From NCBI GenBank assembly GCA_049999805.1, contig JBNGIO010005963.1, positions 1-30,267 on the forward strand: a stretch of 30,267 nucleotides of DNA, in the 5' to 3' direction. The notes beneath the pieces were generated by a model. The model was not told where the DNA came from. It made no database searches and saw only the letters and a list, made by a program, of their open reading frames with translations. This stretch comes from Folioceros fuciformis. Taxonomy: Eukaryota > Anthocerotophyta > Anthocerotopsida > Anthocerotales. Positions 21,006 through 29,927 of this stretch are shown here, one piece after another. The translations under genes were made by a program, and so were the position numbers. The stretch's first letter is position 1; every line of letters begins with the position of its first letter.

Positions 21006-22748
21006 TCACAACTCGTCCTTGAGCTCTTGGGTAGCTTCCCTACCTTCTTCGAACCGGCAGACTCGAGCCTCAGGATACACCAGGCCAGAACGACAGAAGT
21101 AACCGGCACCGGGATGGCAATGCTCGTCCTTTTCGCAAACGCACAGCCCTTCCAAAGCGCAAAACGGTTTCAACTGGTTGAGCTCCGTGCCCCCAATCCC
21201 CAACACGGCATCGGACCACGGACTGGAGAAAACGCCGTCCGGATCCAGCTTCTTCTTGATGTCCACAAACCTTTCCAGCCTCTTCCCGAACTTGCGCGCC
21301 ATGCCATGGAATGAGACGAATCGATTCGACTTCCCCCAGTGATGCTTTCCCTGGTACTTGAACAGAGCCAGCTGCTCCAGCTCCTGCAGCACGTCCAAGT
21401 CCAGCAGGGGGGTTCGCTCATCCTCAGCGCGGGCGTACAGTATCATCACAGCCACCACATCCTCCGTCTCCCCCAGCAAAGCTTCCGACCCGCCCTTGAC
21501 GTATCGGAAGTAGATCCCCGCGTGGAGGTCCAACCCACAGAAGGCCTCCCTCCCGAGCTCCCTCAATTCCTCAACGTCCTTCACATAGTCCGAGATCCTC
21601 GACACCGGCACGGCAGCAGAGCTCTCGAAAACCCGCACGGAAGGTTCGTGGAAGAAGCAGATGTTGCCTGTCCCGGGATCCTCGAGCGCGCACTCGCATC
21701 CGGTCTGGATGTTAGAAGTGTAGCCGACGATGGCCTCGCCATAGCCAGCACGGACGGCAAGGTCCGGGCGGTTCCTCCCCTGGTCGCAGAGGAGAGTGCG
21801 GTTGCCTGTAGACTGCGCCAATTCGTGCAACGCCGCCCCGGCCTGCCACAACGCCGGGGGAGCAGCCTGCAGCAGAGGCAATCTCCAGGATGCCTCGCCC
21901 GGGGTGTCGGGAGGGACGACGTCCTCGTGCCGGAACACGACCTGCCGCTGCGAGGGGTACCAGCTGATGTCCCCGAACTCGCTATGACGGGCGTGGGAGA
22001 CCACGCGTTGTGCTATGTCTTCGTCTCCGGCGCGCTCGTGCACCAGCCTGCGCTTGGAGGCGGGCTCCACCCGGAGCGTGATCCGGGAGATGGCGCCCAG
22101 CACGCCGAGCGAGAGCCGGGCTGCGGCCAGCTCGTCCCCGTCTTGAACATCCAGCACCTTCGCGTACCCTTCCTCTGCCGATGCCGGGACGACCAGGCGG
22201 AGGGAGAGGATGCGGTCGTGGAGGAGTTCGGAGACGAGGGAGGAGCCGTGGGCGCCGGTGGAAATGGCGCCCACCACCGACAGAGCCGACCATGCCGGAA
22301 CGTTGGGGAGGCTGAATCCCGCTTCCGCCAGGCCGTCCAGGAGCTGCCAGATCTGAAGCCCCGCTCCCAAGGTCACAGTCTGCGAGATCGGGTCGATCGT
22401 GAACGTGGCGTCGTAGTGGGCTGTGGAGATGAGGGCTCCGTCGGGGCTGCCCGGGCAGACCAGCTTCGCGATGCTGTGCAATGCGCCGCTAACTTTCAAA
22501 TGGGTGCGGTGGCGGACTGCGTCCGCCACCGCCTGTACTAGCTCCTGCTCGGTTTTGGGGTACAGTGCCTTGGCGAAGGTGCAGTCCGTTCTGTCTGCCG
22601 ATGGCGACATCCAAGTGGAGACGCTGCACCTGCCGGCATTTGTCGACTCCGGTGACTCGGGATGGCAGGTGATTTGCGTTCTCAGGCCCCATCCTGACTC
22701 CCAGAGTTGAAAGAGGAGCAGGAAGCACAATGTCCCCCAGGCAGACAT
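21006..22748 (-). CDS. L-gulonolactone oxidase-like flavoprotein, secreted (copy B)
   Basis: A 580-residue intronless frame, clearly a paralogue of the gene at 11774-13543 but in the opposite orientation, with about 7.5 kb between their 3' ends. A signal peptide (LCFLLLFQLWESGWG) precedes the Cys-bearing N-terminal segment. LHSIAKLVCPG places His91 at the same position as in copy A, the candidate flavin-linking His. The FAD loop GAISTGAHGSS is retained, HWGK is at 470-473, and the Cys-rich tail CALEGLCVCEKDEHC..GYFC is present. The middle region (about 290-360) diverges most, including a Cys-containing segment TGCECALEDPG absent from copy A. Both copies keep all expected motifs, so neither looks like a pseudogene. 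Oxidation of an aldonolactone in the secretory pathway or apoplast is inferred from family membership. Confidence 0.92.
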   Translation of the reverse strand: MSAWGTLCFLLLFQLWESGWGLRTQITCHPESPESTNAGRCSVSTWMSPSADRTDCTFAKALYPKTEQELVQAVADAVRHRTHLKVSGALHSIAKLVCPGSPDGALISTAHYDATFTIDPISQTVTLGAGLQIWQLLDGLAEAGFSLPNVPAWSALSVVGAISTGAHGSSLVSELLHDRILSLRLVVPASAEEGYAKVLDVQDGDELAAARLSLGVLGAISRITLRVEPASKRRLVHERAGDEDIAQRVVSHARHSEFGDISWYPSQRQVVFRHEDVVPPDTPGEASWRLPLLQAAPPALWQAGAALHELAQSTGNRTLLCDQGRNRPDLAVRAGYGEAIVGYTSNIQTGCECALEDPGTGNICFFHEPSVRVFESSAAVPVSRISDYVKDVEELRELGREAFCGLDLHAGIYFRYVKGGSEALLGETEDVVAVMILYARAEDERTPLLDLDVLQELEQLALFKYQGKHHWGKSNRFVSFHGMARKFGKRLERFVDIKKKLDPDGVFSSPWSDAVLGIGGTELNQLKPFCALEGLCVCEKDEHCHPGAGYFCRSGLVYPEARVCRFEEGREATQELKDEL

Positions 22749-24665
22749 GCTGGCGAGTCTGCCTTGCCGTCTCCCGATCGAGTCGAGGTGGAGTTCGAAA
22801 CTCTAGGCATTTTCTAGCTGAGGGCCTTCTTCGTTTTGGGTGCTTACTGGTGGAGGCTGTGGTGGGGCTGGTCTCTGAGGAACTTTTCCGGTGCATGCCA
22901 GCAACCGATTGCTTACCGGATAATTGCAGGACACTAATGCCACTGTGCGCGAATTTCACGTATCCGGTGCATACACGCCTCAAATCCGATTTCTCCTCGG
23001 GCTTGTCGTCCTTAGAGTGGTCATGACGTTCAGCCTGGAAGGTGATCGCGGGGGCCCAACCTGTGGAGGAATTCTGGTACGTGGGCAACACATGTCGTCT
23101 GGGGCCTGGATGGACGGTTCCCAAGGAGATTTAGGATCAAAGAAGGATGCTACAAGCCAGTAATAAACTGCAACGGAGGACATTGGGAAGCGTCGCGAAG
23201 GCAGCCTGACCTGCCCGCCCAAGCAGATCAACCGTGGAACCAAGTGCCATGAGACCCGCATTTGGCTCAATCCCATACGTTATCTTGCGTCATTTTTGAA
23301 GCACCCCCTGCCCTCGTTCACCAAGCCCTGGAGAGACGAAAGTTGCACATTCGGGCCCGACACCTTCATGTCGCGTCTCCTCAACTACTCGCTTGCTGTG
23401 AATGTTACACGATCGGGCCCGGCATTCCTCAACTACTCCCTTGCTGTCAATGTTGCACCATCGGGCCCGGCATTCCTCAACTACTCCCTTGTTGTCAAGA
23501 GAGTAGTTGAAGAAGGCCATTGCATCAAATGCTGTGCGATCATCTACTAAGCTGTCACATTTCACGCGCAAGTCCAACAGTCTATTACCCACATGAGAAA
23601 TTAGGCAGTTTTTGCTAATTTAAACACGAAGCTCCCTTCGCGGAATTGACAAGCTCCAGCACGTGCTCATGGCTTCACAAGGGCGCCTACTATGCAGTTC
23701 GCATCCGGAATGAGATTGTCCTGTTTCATACTTGGAGAGAAAGAACAGATCTAGGCTCTTCGCCATTATATTCTAGCTCAGAACATCATCCTGTGATGGG
23801 TCGGCCAGGATTCTGTCAAGGAATGCCTCCAGCGCACGCAAGCAAGCAGCTGTTTAATCCGAAATCCATATATAAGTCTAGAACAAAGAGTATTTTTCGC
23901 AAGCGCGTGGGCCCAAGCTGTGGATCCTTAGCCAGGCCCGGGTAACGCAGTTTGTTGGGGGTTGGAACTTGGCTGGACTGGACCACAAAGGAGCGGCTTC
24001 ACAAGCCAGAACATATAACAACCAGTTCGAGAGATAAGGAAGAATCCGGAAGCATATATAGAAGTATTCCTAGGTTATGGAGGCCGGCCCAGCTGGTCCT
24101 GGTCAATTGCAGAAACACCCTGGCCAGGTTGCCCGCAGGAATCACACACCACATACATGAATTCCGATTGTTGCAAAAACGACTCGACTCTGCAGCAGAT
24201 GTAATGTATTTGGTCAAACACCGATAGTATCTTGATGTTACGGATTGGATTCTTCCCGCCCATGCTCGTCCGACTTGAACCACATATGTACTGTGTTGTA
24301 GGACCCAGAGCGAATCACAGATATCTGACGACGACACAGCAACCCACAGTCAGGTAACTAGCAGAAACTTCAAAGCAACAACAGCGAACCCGGCGAGGGA
24401 GAGGCGCGAGAATCACCTGAGTTCACCTTTTTCAGTCCACACATAAGAGAGAGAAAGAGCAGTACACAAACTGGAGAGAGAGCAGCCTGGTTCCAGGGTC
24501 TCATCACTCTGATGAGAGATGGGGACAGGCGCAGTGGAATACTGAACCGTCGGCATTGCTGCAGGCGACAGGAACGGGGCCTTCCAAGTCTGCCAGTGCG
24601 CTACGCTCACCCGCGATGTCACGGCTTCCAAGAGGGAGAGACAACGCGAGCGCGTGCTGAAAGCG
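22749..24665. other. intergenic region upstream of GULLO copy B
   Basis: About 1.9 kb with no gene I can support. Open frames of 80-110 codons occur on both strands but show no domains. The stretch includes the promoter of GULLO copy B, a 48-bp tandem repeat and a hairpin at 23377-23510, and the 3' UTR of the coiled-coil gene at its right end. Confidence 0.6.
23381..23510. repeat. 48-bp tandem repeat ending in a perfect 10-bp hairpin
   Basis: Units beginning tcaactactc start at 23381, 23429 and 23477 (period 48), each containing the element tcgggcccg in the spacer. A related tcgggcccg at 23351 precedes them. The last unit is followed by gagtagttga at 23501-23510, an exact reverse complement of its first ten bases, so 23477-23510 can fold into a stem with a 14-nt loop. 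Confidence 0.87.
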
Positions 24666-25400
24666 TTACTTGTCGGCGGGAAGGCCTTTGTGTTCTTTAG
24701 GTTTGAACGGGGGGAAGGGATTGACGGCAAGCCCTTCCAAAATGAGAAGCTCGTCCAGGAGCGCAAGCTTCTCCTCCTGCAGAGCCGTCACCACATCCTT
24801 CGTCTCCTGCAATTCCCGAGAGATGTCCGCACCCTGCTCCACCAGCATCTGGAAATCCCTCTCCACCTTGCGGCACTGGACGTCGACCCTGCTCCGCGCC
24901 TCGGCTTTCGTTTCCGGATCCGCATCCGCCTCCGCCCCCAGTCCCAACCGCAATCCCAGGTCAGAGCCGGTATCGGGCTCCCGCGCCCTGCCTTCCACCT
25001 TCTTGGCCTTGCTTCTGGCTCTGCCCGGCCCGCCCCATTTCATCATGCTAGCCGCCTGCTTCGGATGCAACTGAACATCTTGAGCATCAGCATCCACTGC
25101 CTCAGCCTCAGGAGGGGCCATCTTGCGCTTGCGAGGCTTGGCCTGGGACCTGGCCTTGCCACCACCCTCCTTCCTGCCGCCGACGTGCGCAGAGCCATCT
25201 TCCGCAACGGGTTGCTCCTTGGTAGCCTCATTGCCAACAACTTCTGCTGCTGTAGGTGTAGGTGTAGGTTTTGAAGTGCTTGGTCTAGACTGGCCCTCGC
25301 TCTTTCCCTCGTTGCCTGTGCCGTTCGTCGCCTTTGCGCCACCATCTCCAGGAACTGCCCCTGCCGAAGGCGATGCTACCGCCTCTACATCTGCCTGCAT
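24666..25400 (-). CDS. unknown protein with low-complexity N-terminus and C-terminal coiled coil
   Basis: A 244-residue single-exon frame; a TGA six bases upstream in frame fixes ATG 25400 as the start. I do not recognise the family. Residues 1-75 are Ala/Gly/Thr-rich with a TPTPTP tract; about 75-92 form a basic stretch (KARSQAKPRKRKM) resembling a nuclear localisation signal. A conserved-looking motif HPKQAASMMKWGG lies near 106-118. Residues 170-230 predict a long charged coiled coil (VERDFQMLVEQGADISRELQ and after), ending in Pro/Phe-rich PFPPFKPKEHK. No membrane segment is seen. It is GC-rich like the GULLO genes. A nuclear complex subunit would fit this architecture, but that is a guess. 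Confidence 0.72.
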   Translation of the reverse strand: MQADVEAVASPSAGAVPGDGGAKATNGTGNEGKSEGQSRPSTSKPTPTPTAAEVVGNEATKEQPVAEDGSAHVGGRKEGGGKARSQAKPRKRKMAPPEAEAVDADAQDVQLHPKQAASMMKWGGPGRARSKAKKVEGRAREPDTGSDLGLRLGLGAEADADPETKAEARSRVDVQCRKVERDFQMLVEQGADISRELQETKDVVTALQEEKLALLDELLILEGLAVNPFPPFKPKEHKGLPADK

Positions 25401-26230
25401 CTCCGCTCACATCGGATGCACAGAACGTCCACCTTTACAACATCCAGCTTCTCAACTCACAAAACCGCAACAAAATTCTGTCGTTGCTGGTCGATGATCA
25501 GATCAGATCCCAGGAACATACATACACTATATAGGTACCTACATATGCCAAATAGGAAGTGCCAATGCTGTATTAGGACGAGACCATCAATCCAGTAAAA
25601 CATTGCAATCATTCCTAGCCACAAAATTCGTAGGTATGAGAGGGAAATCTCAAAGAATGCATCTTCAGAAATTTGGTATAGTTTATGTCTTTTATGATCC
25701 ATAATATAAGATTAGTACATATTATTTGAGATTCAATGAATCAACATGAGGAAGCAGAAAGCACTGGAATCACTAGGGGATGAGGCCTACTTAGTCTAAG
25801 CAGGTCTCATACTATGACTCTAAGCATAATGAGGTAAAGCGTTAAACCATTGAAAAAAACCAGAACCATTTGCTAGGTGTGAATCCAAGTTTGAATTCAC
25901 ATAGTTCATCACCTTGCAGGTAATATTTTCCTCCTCCATCCCTAACATCTTATCATGCTTTTTTTTAGAGACTTGTACTTTGGCTAGATTTTGTCTAGCA
26001 TACTAAGCCCTACTATTTGTCTTGATTTTCCTTCCATATTATGCTCAGTAAAGATGATAAAGGTAGAAGGCCTACAACTTTTTGAGAAGAGAGTTGGCCC
26101 CCCACCATGCATACCATGAGACTCATTTTGCAAAACTTCTATAGTATGAACCTCAATAAACAGCATACTTGCACCATTAACCTACATGACTGGAACAAAG
26201 ACACCAATTTATTATCACTTCCAAATTTAT

Positions 26231-26382
26231 GGTGTTGGCTGATAATTTGTTGAAGGTTTCCAATTCAAGGTGTTGGTTGATAATTTGTTGAACGCTTCTA
26301 ATTGAAGGTGTTGATTGATAATTTGTTAAACGCTTCTGATTCAAGATGTTGATTGATAATTTGTTGAACGCCCTTCATCATG
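26231..26382. repeat. 38-bp tandem array, four copies
   Basis: Units start at 26231, 26269, 26307 and 26345 with the consensus ggtgttggttgataatttg, followed by ttgaacgcttctaattcaa. The last unit diverges at its end. No open reading frame depends on it. Confidence 0.9.
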
Positions 26383-27202
26383 ATGGATCATGGAAAGCTC
26401 AAGTCTTTTTAATGTCATGACAGGATGATGTTAAAAAGAAAAGAGGACAAACAATGGGAAATTGACACAAAAAAATTGTAGAGGAGTGAAGGGACGTAGT
26501 CGTCAAGAGTGAAGGGATGTAATTGTCTTGACGAGCTTAGCCAAAAACTTATAAACATACCTACTAAGCCCATAGATAGTTGTAACATGATTCACACTAG
26601 GTGAAATATGAAAGATAAAACCAAAAAAGAGAGTACAAGGAAGTACCCAATTCTGTGTAGATCACAAAGTTCTTGATGTGAGCTTTGTGTAGAGAGAGCT
26701 AAGGATCTAGAGAGCTAGGATAGCAAGCAATCAAATAGTCGAGGGCAATACCTTGTTAGGTTGTAGATCAACAAACTCTTGCTGAAAAGTTTGAGTTGTG
26801 AAGAGTTAGATAGTAAGCTTGTTGTCAAAGGCGATAGTGAGTGGGTGTAGATTGTTAGACCCTTGGATCAAAGTGTGCTCACCAAACTCTTGCGTGGAAG
26901 TATTTCAAATAAGGAGTGGCATGTCAAGGATGTAGAAGTATTTTAATACTTTAATAATGAGCATCACCTCAAGTAGGTGGTTTGTGAGTACTAGTGAATA
27001 CTAAATTGCTTGGGAACCTTGTGTTATGTTGTGAAAGTTGAGTGTGTGAATGGTACATTATCTACAGCCTAATTGTGGTGTGGAAAGGCGAATGCATGGA
27101 TGGTAGGTTGCTTGGAGCCTAGTGCTAGTGCGATGGATGGTAGGCATACTGTGCAATGTGGAGAAGCTTAGTGTTGTGTTACGAGAAAGTTGAGTGCATG
27201 GA

Positions 27203-27412
27203 GTTGTGTCGTGAAAGTTGAGAAAGTTGAGTGCATGGAGTTGTGTCGTGAAAGTTGAGAAAGTTGAGTGCATGGAGTTGTGTCGTGAAAGTTGAGAAAG
27301 TTGAGTGCATGGAGTTGTGTCGTGAAAGTTGAGAAAGTTGAGTACATGGAGTTGTGTCGTGAAAGTTGAGAAAGTTGAGTGCATGGAGTTGTGTCGTGAA
27401 AGTTGAGTGCAT
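27203..27412. repeat. 37-bp minisatellite, six copies
   Basis: The motif gttgtgtcgtgaaagttgag begins at 27203, 27240, 27277, 27314, 27351 and 27388, a strict 37-bp period with almost no variation (one tac for tgc). The last unit is partial. Degenerate relatives, such as ttatgttgtgaaagttgagt near 27030, lie upstream. Because 37 is not a multiple of three, the array reads through all three frames on the minus strand, giving long spurious open frames there. Confidence 0.95.
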
Positions 27413-27459
27413 AACGAATAGAGTACAAAGTTGAAGAGTTGTGTAAAAAGTTGATTTGC

Positions 27460-27484
27460 GCACTAGTCTCTTGTGGACTAGTGC
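27460..27484. repeat. perfect 9-bp inverted repeat (hairpin)
   Basis: gcactagtc at 27460-27468 and gactagtgc at 27476-27484 are exact reverse complements around the 7-nt loop tcttgtg. A further cactagtctcttgt follows directly, so the left arm and loop are also duplicated. Confidence 0.85.
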
Positions 27485-27522
27485 ACACTAGTCTCTTGTC
27501 TTAAACCCAAGCAGCTCAAAGC

Positions 27523-27640
27523 CACCTTGAATTGACAAGGTCCCAAGTTGCTTAAAAATCCACCATAAATTGACGAGGTCCCAAGCTGCCAAAAAAAACC
27601 ACTATGAATCGACGAGGTCCAAGCCACTTGGAAGCCAAAA
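27523..27640. repeat. degenerate 38-39-bp tandem array, three copies
   Basis: The core ttgacgaggtcccaag recurs at 27532, 27570 and 27609 (one base shorter in the last). Spacers share a ccaccataaat-like segment. Two further caagccncttggaagcc copies follow to about 27665. Confidence 0.75.
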
Positions 27641-27700
27641 TGACATCCCAAGCCGCTTGGAAGCCAGCAATCTATTAGGGGGTTTCAAACTTGTGCAAAA

Positions 27701-28481
27701 ATGGAGCTAATATGGAAATACAAACCCAGATGTATCCGACGAGTATGTGTAAGGAAATGCGAGCTAATATCGCGAAATCATATCCTGCAAGGTCCCATCA
27801 CATTACCACTATTACAAAAACCAGGTGTGGATGGCGAAGTGTACTTTGATCGTAAACGAAGGTATGCTACAATTTGTGTTTTGAGGGCTTGCTCTAACCC
27901 AAGACACGAGTACTAAGCTTGCACTACCTCTCTTTACCAAGTATTCCATCAACATGCAAGTGTTTTGCGATGTTGACAAACGAATCACTGCCCTGCATGT
28001 GGGTTGTCCTGGTCGGTGTGCAAACTCGTTTGTGTTCCACCATATGAAACTGTACAAGGATCTGCAAACTCACTTTTCAGCAAGCGACTACATACTTGCA
28101 GATTCTGCCTACGATTTGTCTACCAACTGTGTACCTGCATACAAGGCTCCTGCTTCAAATGTGCTGGAAAATGCAAAATTCAATTTTTGCCTTGCCAAAA
28201 GTAGAGTTAGGAATGAGCACTACATAGGTATTTTGAAATCTTGTTGGGCCTCCCTTCGAGAAATGAGGCAACAGATAAGATGTCCTCGGGATATGCGGGA
28301 GGTAGTCAGCTGGGTTGCAGCATGTTGTGCTCTTCATAAAATGTTAGCTCGCCTTGGTAATACATGGACAGACATGCTTCTGGAGGAAGGTGACCAAGTA
28401 GAGTCTTCTGGTGAAATTGTTGGGGCTAGTACCATTCAAGCTGAGAGTTTTCGTGAGTCTCTGAAGATTATTACTCTTTAG
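27701..28481 (+). pseudogene. PIF/Harbinger transposase (DDE_Tnp_4), 5'-truncated and disrupted
   Basis: Two coding blocks are visible. The first (27701-27861) ends LQKPGVDGEVYFDRKRR. The second (27942-28481, 180 codons) starts YSINMQVFCDVDKRI and continues through LADSAYDLSTN (second catalytic Asp) and RVRNEHYIGILKSCW (catalytic Glu) to a TAG stop. In family members these blocks are continuous. The 80-nt spacer starts GTATGC like an intron, but the expected acceptor reads aag with the required junction one base off, so the splice is faulty or the spacer is a lesion. The N-terminal region with the helix-turn-helix domain and first catalytic Asp (the IDGT-type motif) is not recognisable upstream. 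The protein would cut and paste the element with its Myb-like partner. I call it a pseudogene because of the missing 5' part. Confidence 0.8.
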
Positions 28482-28615
28482 ACAAATTACGAATGTGGAG
28501 TTCTTCCTTTGTCTCGTCGACCAGAAGCATAAAGATATCATTTGCCATAACGTTTGCAAGCCTTACTTGGTTTTGTTGTCCTCAAACACCCAGAAGGGAG
28601 CTATATTTCTGCCAA

Positions 28616-29927
28616 TCAAATGAACTCTAGCATATGCTCCAATTGCTCGCTGTCGTAGCCCTTTTCCATGGTCGTCTGAATGAGCAATAAATTTTGTATC
28701 CTCAAACGCTCATCAGTCTCCTCCTTACGTTGTTGCCACAATAATGATTGCTCCTCTTTCCGATCTGCCCTCTCCATCTCCCATTTTTCCTTCTTTCACT
28801 GTAGTTTAGATTGACTTTCCTTCATAGAGAGCTCCATTTTCTCTAAATCAGTACGACGCTTACCTACGATAGCGAAGACCAGTTAAGGGCACACTCTGGC
28901 AGACAAAACATTACTTCTTGCATGTATTTGTTGGTAGCTGGTAACGACTTACATTCAGCTTTCGTAATTGTAGCATCACGATAGCCAGCAGCAAAAGCAT
29001 TTTTGGATGCCCCCACGCTAGGCCCAGCATCCAGCTTTAGAGGTGCTTTGCACTCATCAGTAGGTGTTATTCACACGCGCTTCTATACAACTGGAGAACC
29101 GGCATTCTCAGAACGTTGTTTCTTCTTCCTGATATAGAAGCCTCCCCACCATCAACGACTTCACTTGGCAGGGCACTATCCTCATTTAAGTTCATTTCAT
29201 GCCTAATATAGAAAGCCTCCCCACCATCAGGGACTTCACTTGGGAAAGCATTGTCCTCATCTAAGTTTCGGTAATCTTGAGGTTGTGATTCACATTCTTC
29301 AGGAATTTGAGATTCATCGTCATCTGGACACTGTGAGTCTCCTTTAGTTAAACCAAGGGAGGTGTCAAGATCTTGAATACTTGCAATAAACTGAGGTAGG
29401 AATTCTCCAATTAAAGGAGCTTGTAGTTGATCTCCTATTGTCTATTGCAATCCACAGTCTAGCTCAAATAATGGCTCCTCATTTGCTTTGGCTCCACACA
29501 AAGAGTCCATGCGTTCAAACCATGCACACATGGTGTCCAATTTATGCGCAATAGTAAAAATACCATTTTTCTGGTCCTCTACAGACACACCAAAACCTGT
29601 ACTGTCCCTTGCCTTGTAAGTAGTAAATCTTTCCTTCATGCTTTTCGCACCAAGACAAAAGCGACCCTTATTGCCTTTGCTTACCATATCTGCCAGCATA
29701 CTGAAGCCCTTCACTGAATTGTGTAGTGGCTCACCAACACTTGTCTCGCCAAGCACACCAAAGCACAGTGCGTAATTGGGCGGATGCTCTAGCCAAGTGA
29801 CAATACGCTCATAATCTTCTCTCTGCAAATTTGGTTTCTTCCCAACAGGAAGGTTACCTTTCCTCTTCCTTGAAGTGACAACGGCTATACACACGCTTTG
29901 AGGGCTTGGCACGCTTAATTTTGCCAT
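28616..29927 (-). pseudogene. Myb/SANT-like DNA-binding partner of Harbinger transposase, with several disabling lesions
   Basis: The first 161 codons (29927-29442) are open and contain REDYERIVTWLEHPPNYALC, LHNSVKGFSMLADMVSKG and TGFGVSVEDQKNGI, the signature of a Myb/SANT-like family found with Harbinger-type transposases. Coding potential continues past the TAG at 29442-29444 in the same frame as an acidic segment, then changes frame at a one-base deletion near 29138. It goes on with TAG (29083-29085) and TGA (29071-29073) to a GTAAGT donor at 28952. After an 89-nt putative intron, the last exon (28863-28616) is a Lys/Glu-rich coiled coil with one more TGA at 28796-28798. Most stops could come from C-to-T changes (CAG or CGA). 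In the alternative frame upstream, a basic KRAKPSKRV stretch suggests a further frameshift near the N-terminus. The role would be to bind transposon ends and bring in the transposase. Confidence 0.75.
29133..29280 (-). repeat. 75-bp direct repeat in the Myb/SANT-like pseudogene
   Basis: tatagaagcctccccaccat at 29133 and its close copy at 29207 head two units that both continue ttcacttgg, gcattatcctcat-like and aagtt. They encode two copies of an acidic PSEV.DGGEA segment. The left unit has lost one base (gaag versus gaaag), which is the frameshift. Confidence 0.8.

Larger units (their letters stand above)
25401..27674. other. gene-poor intergenic region with several short-period arrays
   Basis: About 2.3 kb without a gene I can support. 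It is mostly AT-rich and includes three tandem arrays listed separately and a small duplication, gagtgaaggga.gta, near 26485 and 26508. Short minus-strand frames at 25457-25702 and 25984-26166 have no recognisable motifs. Confidence 0.6.

Noticed and set aside
21339-22541. Plus-strand 400-codon open frame opposite GULLO copy B
   Set aside because: It is antisense to a clearly conserved GC-rich gene; high GC suppresses stops. The same holds for long frames opposite or alongside GULLO copy A (12064-12690, 12871-13530) and the coiled-coil gene (24654-25274).
27058-27488. Three overlapping minus-strand frames of 94-108 codons
   Set aside because: They are translations of the 37-bp minisatellite in three frames, not genes.
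26231-27640. Regular short repeats considered as a CRISPR array
   Set aside because: Units are contiguous tandem copies without unique spacers, in a plant nuclear context.
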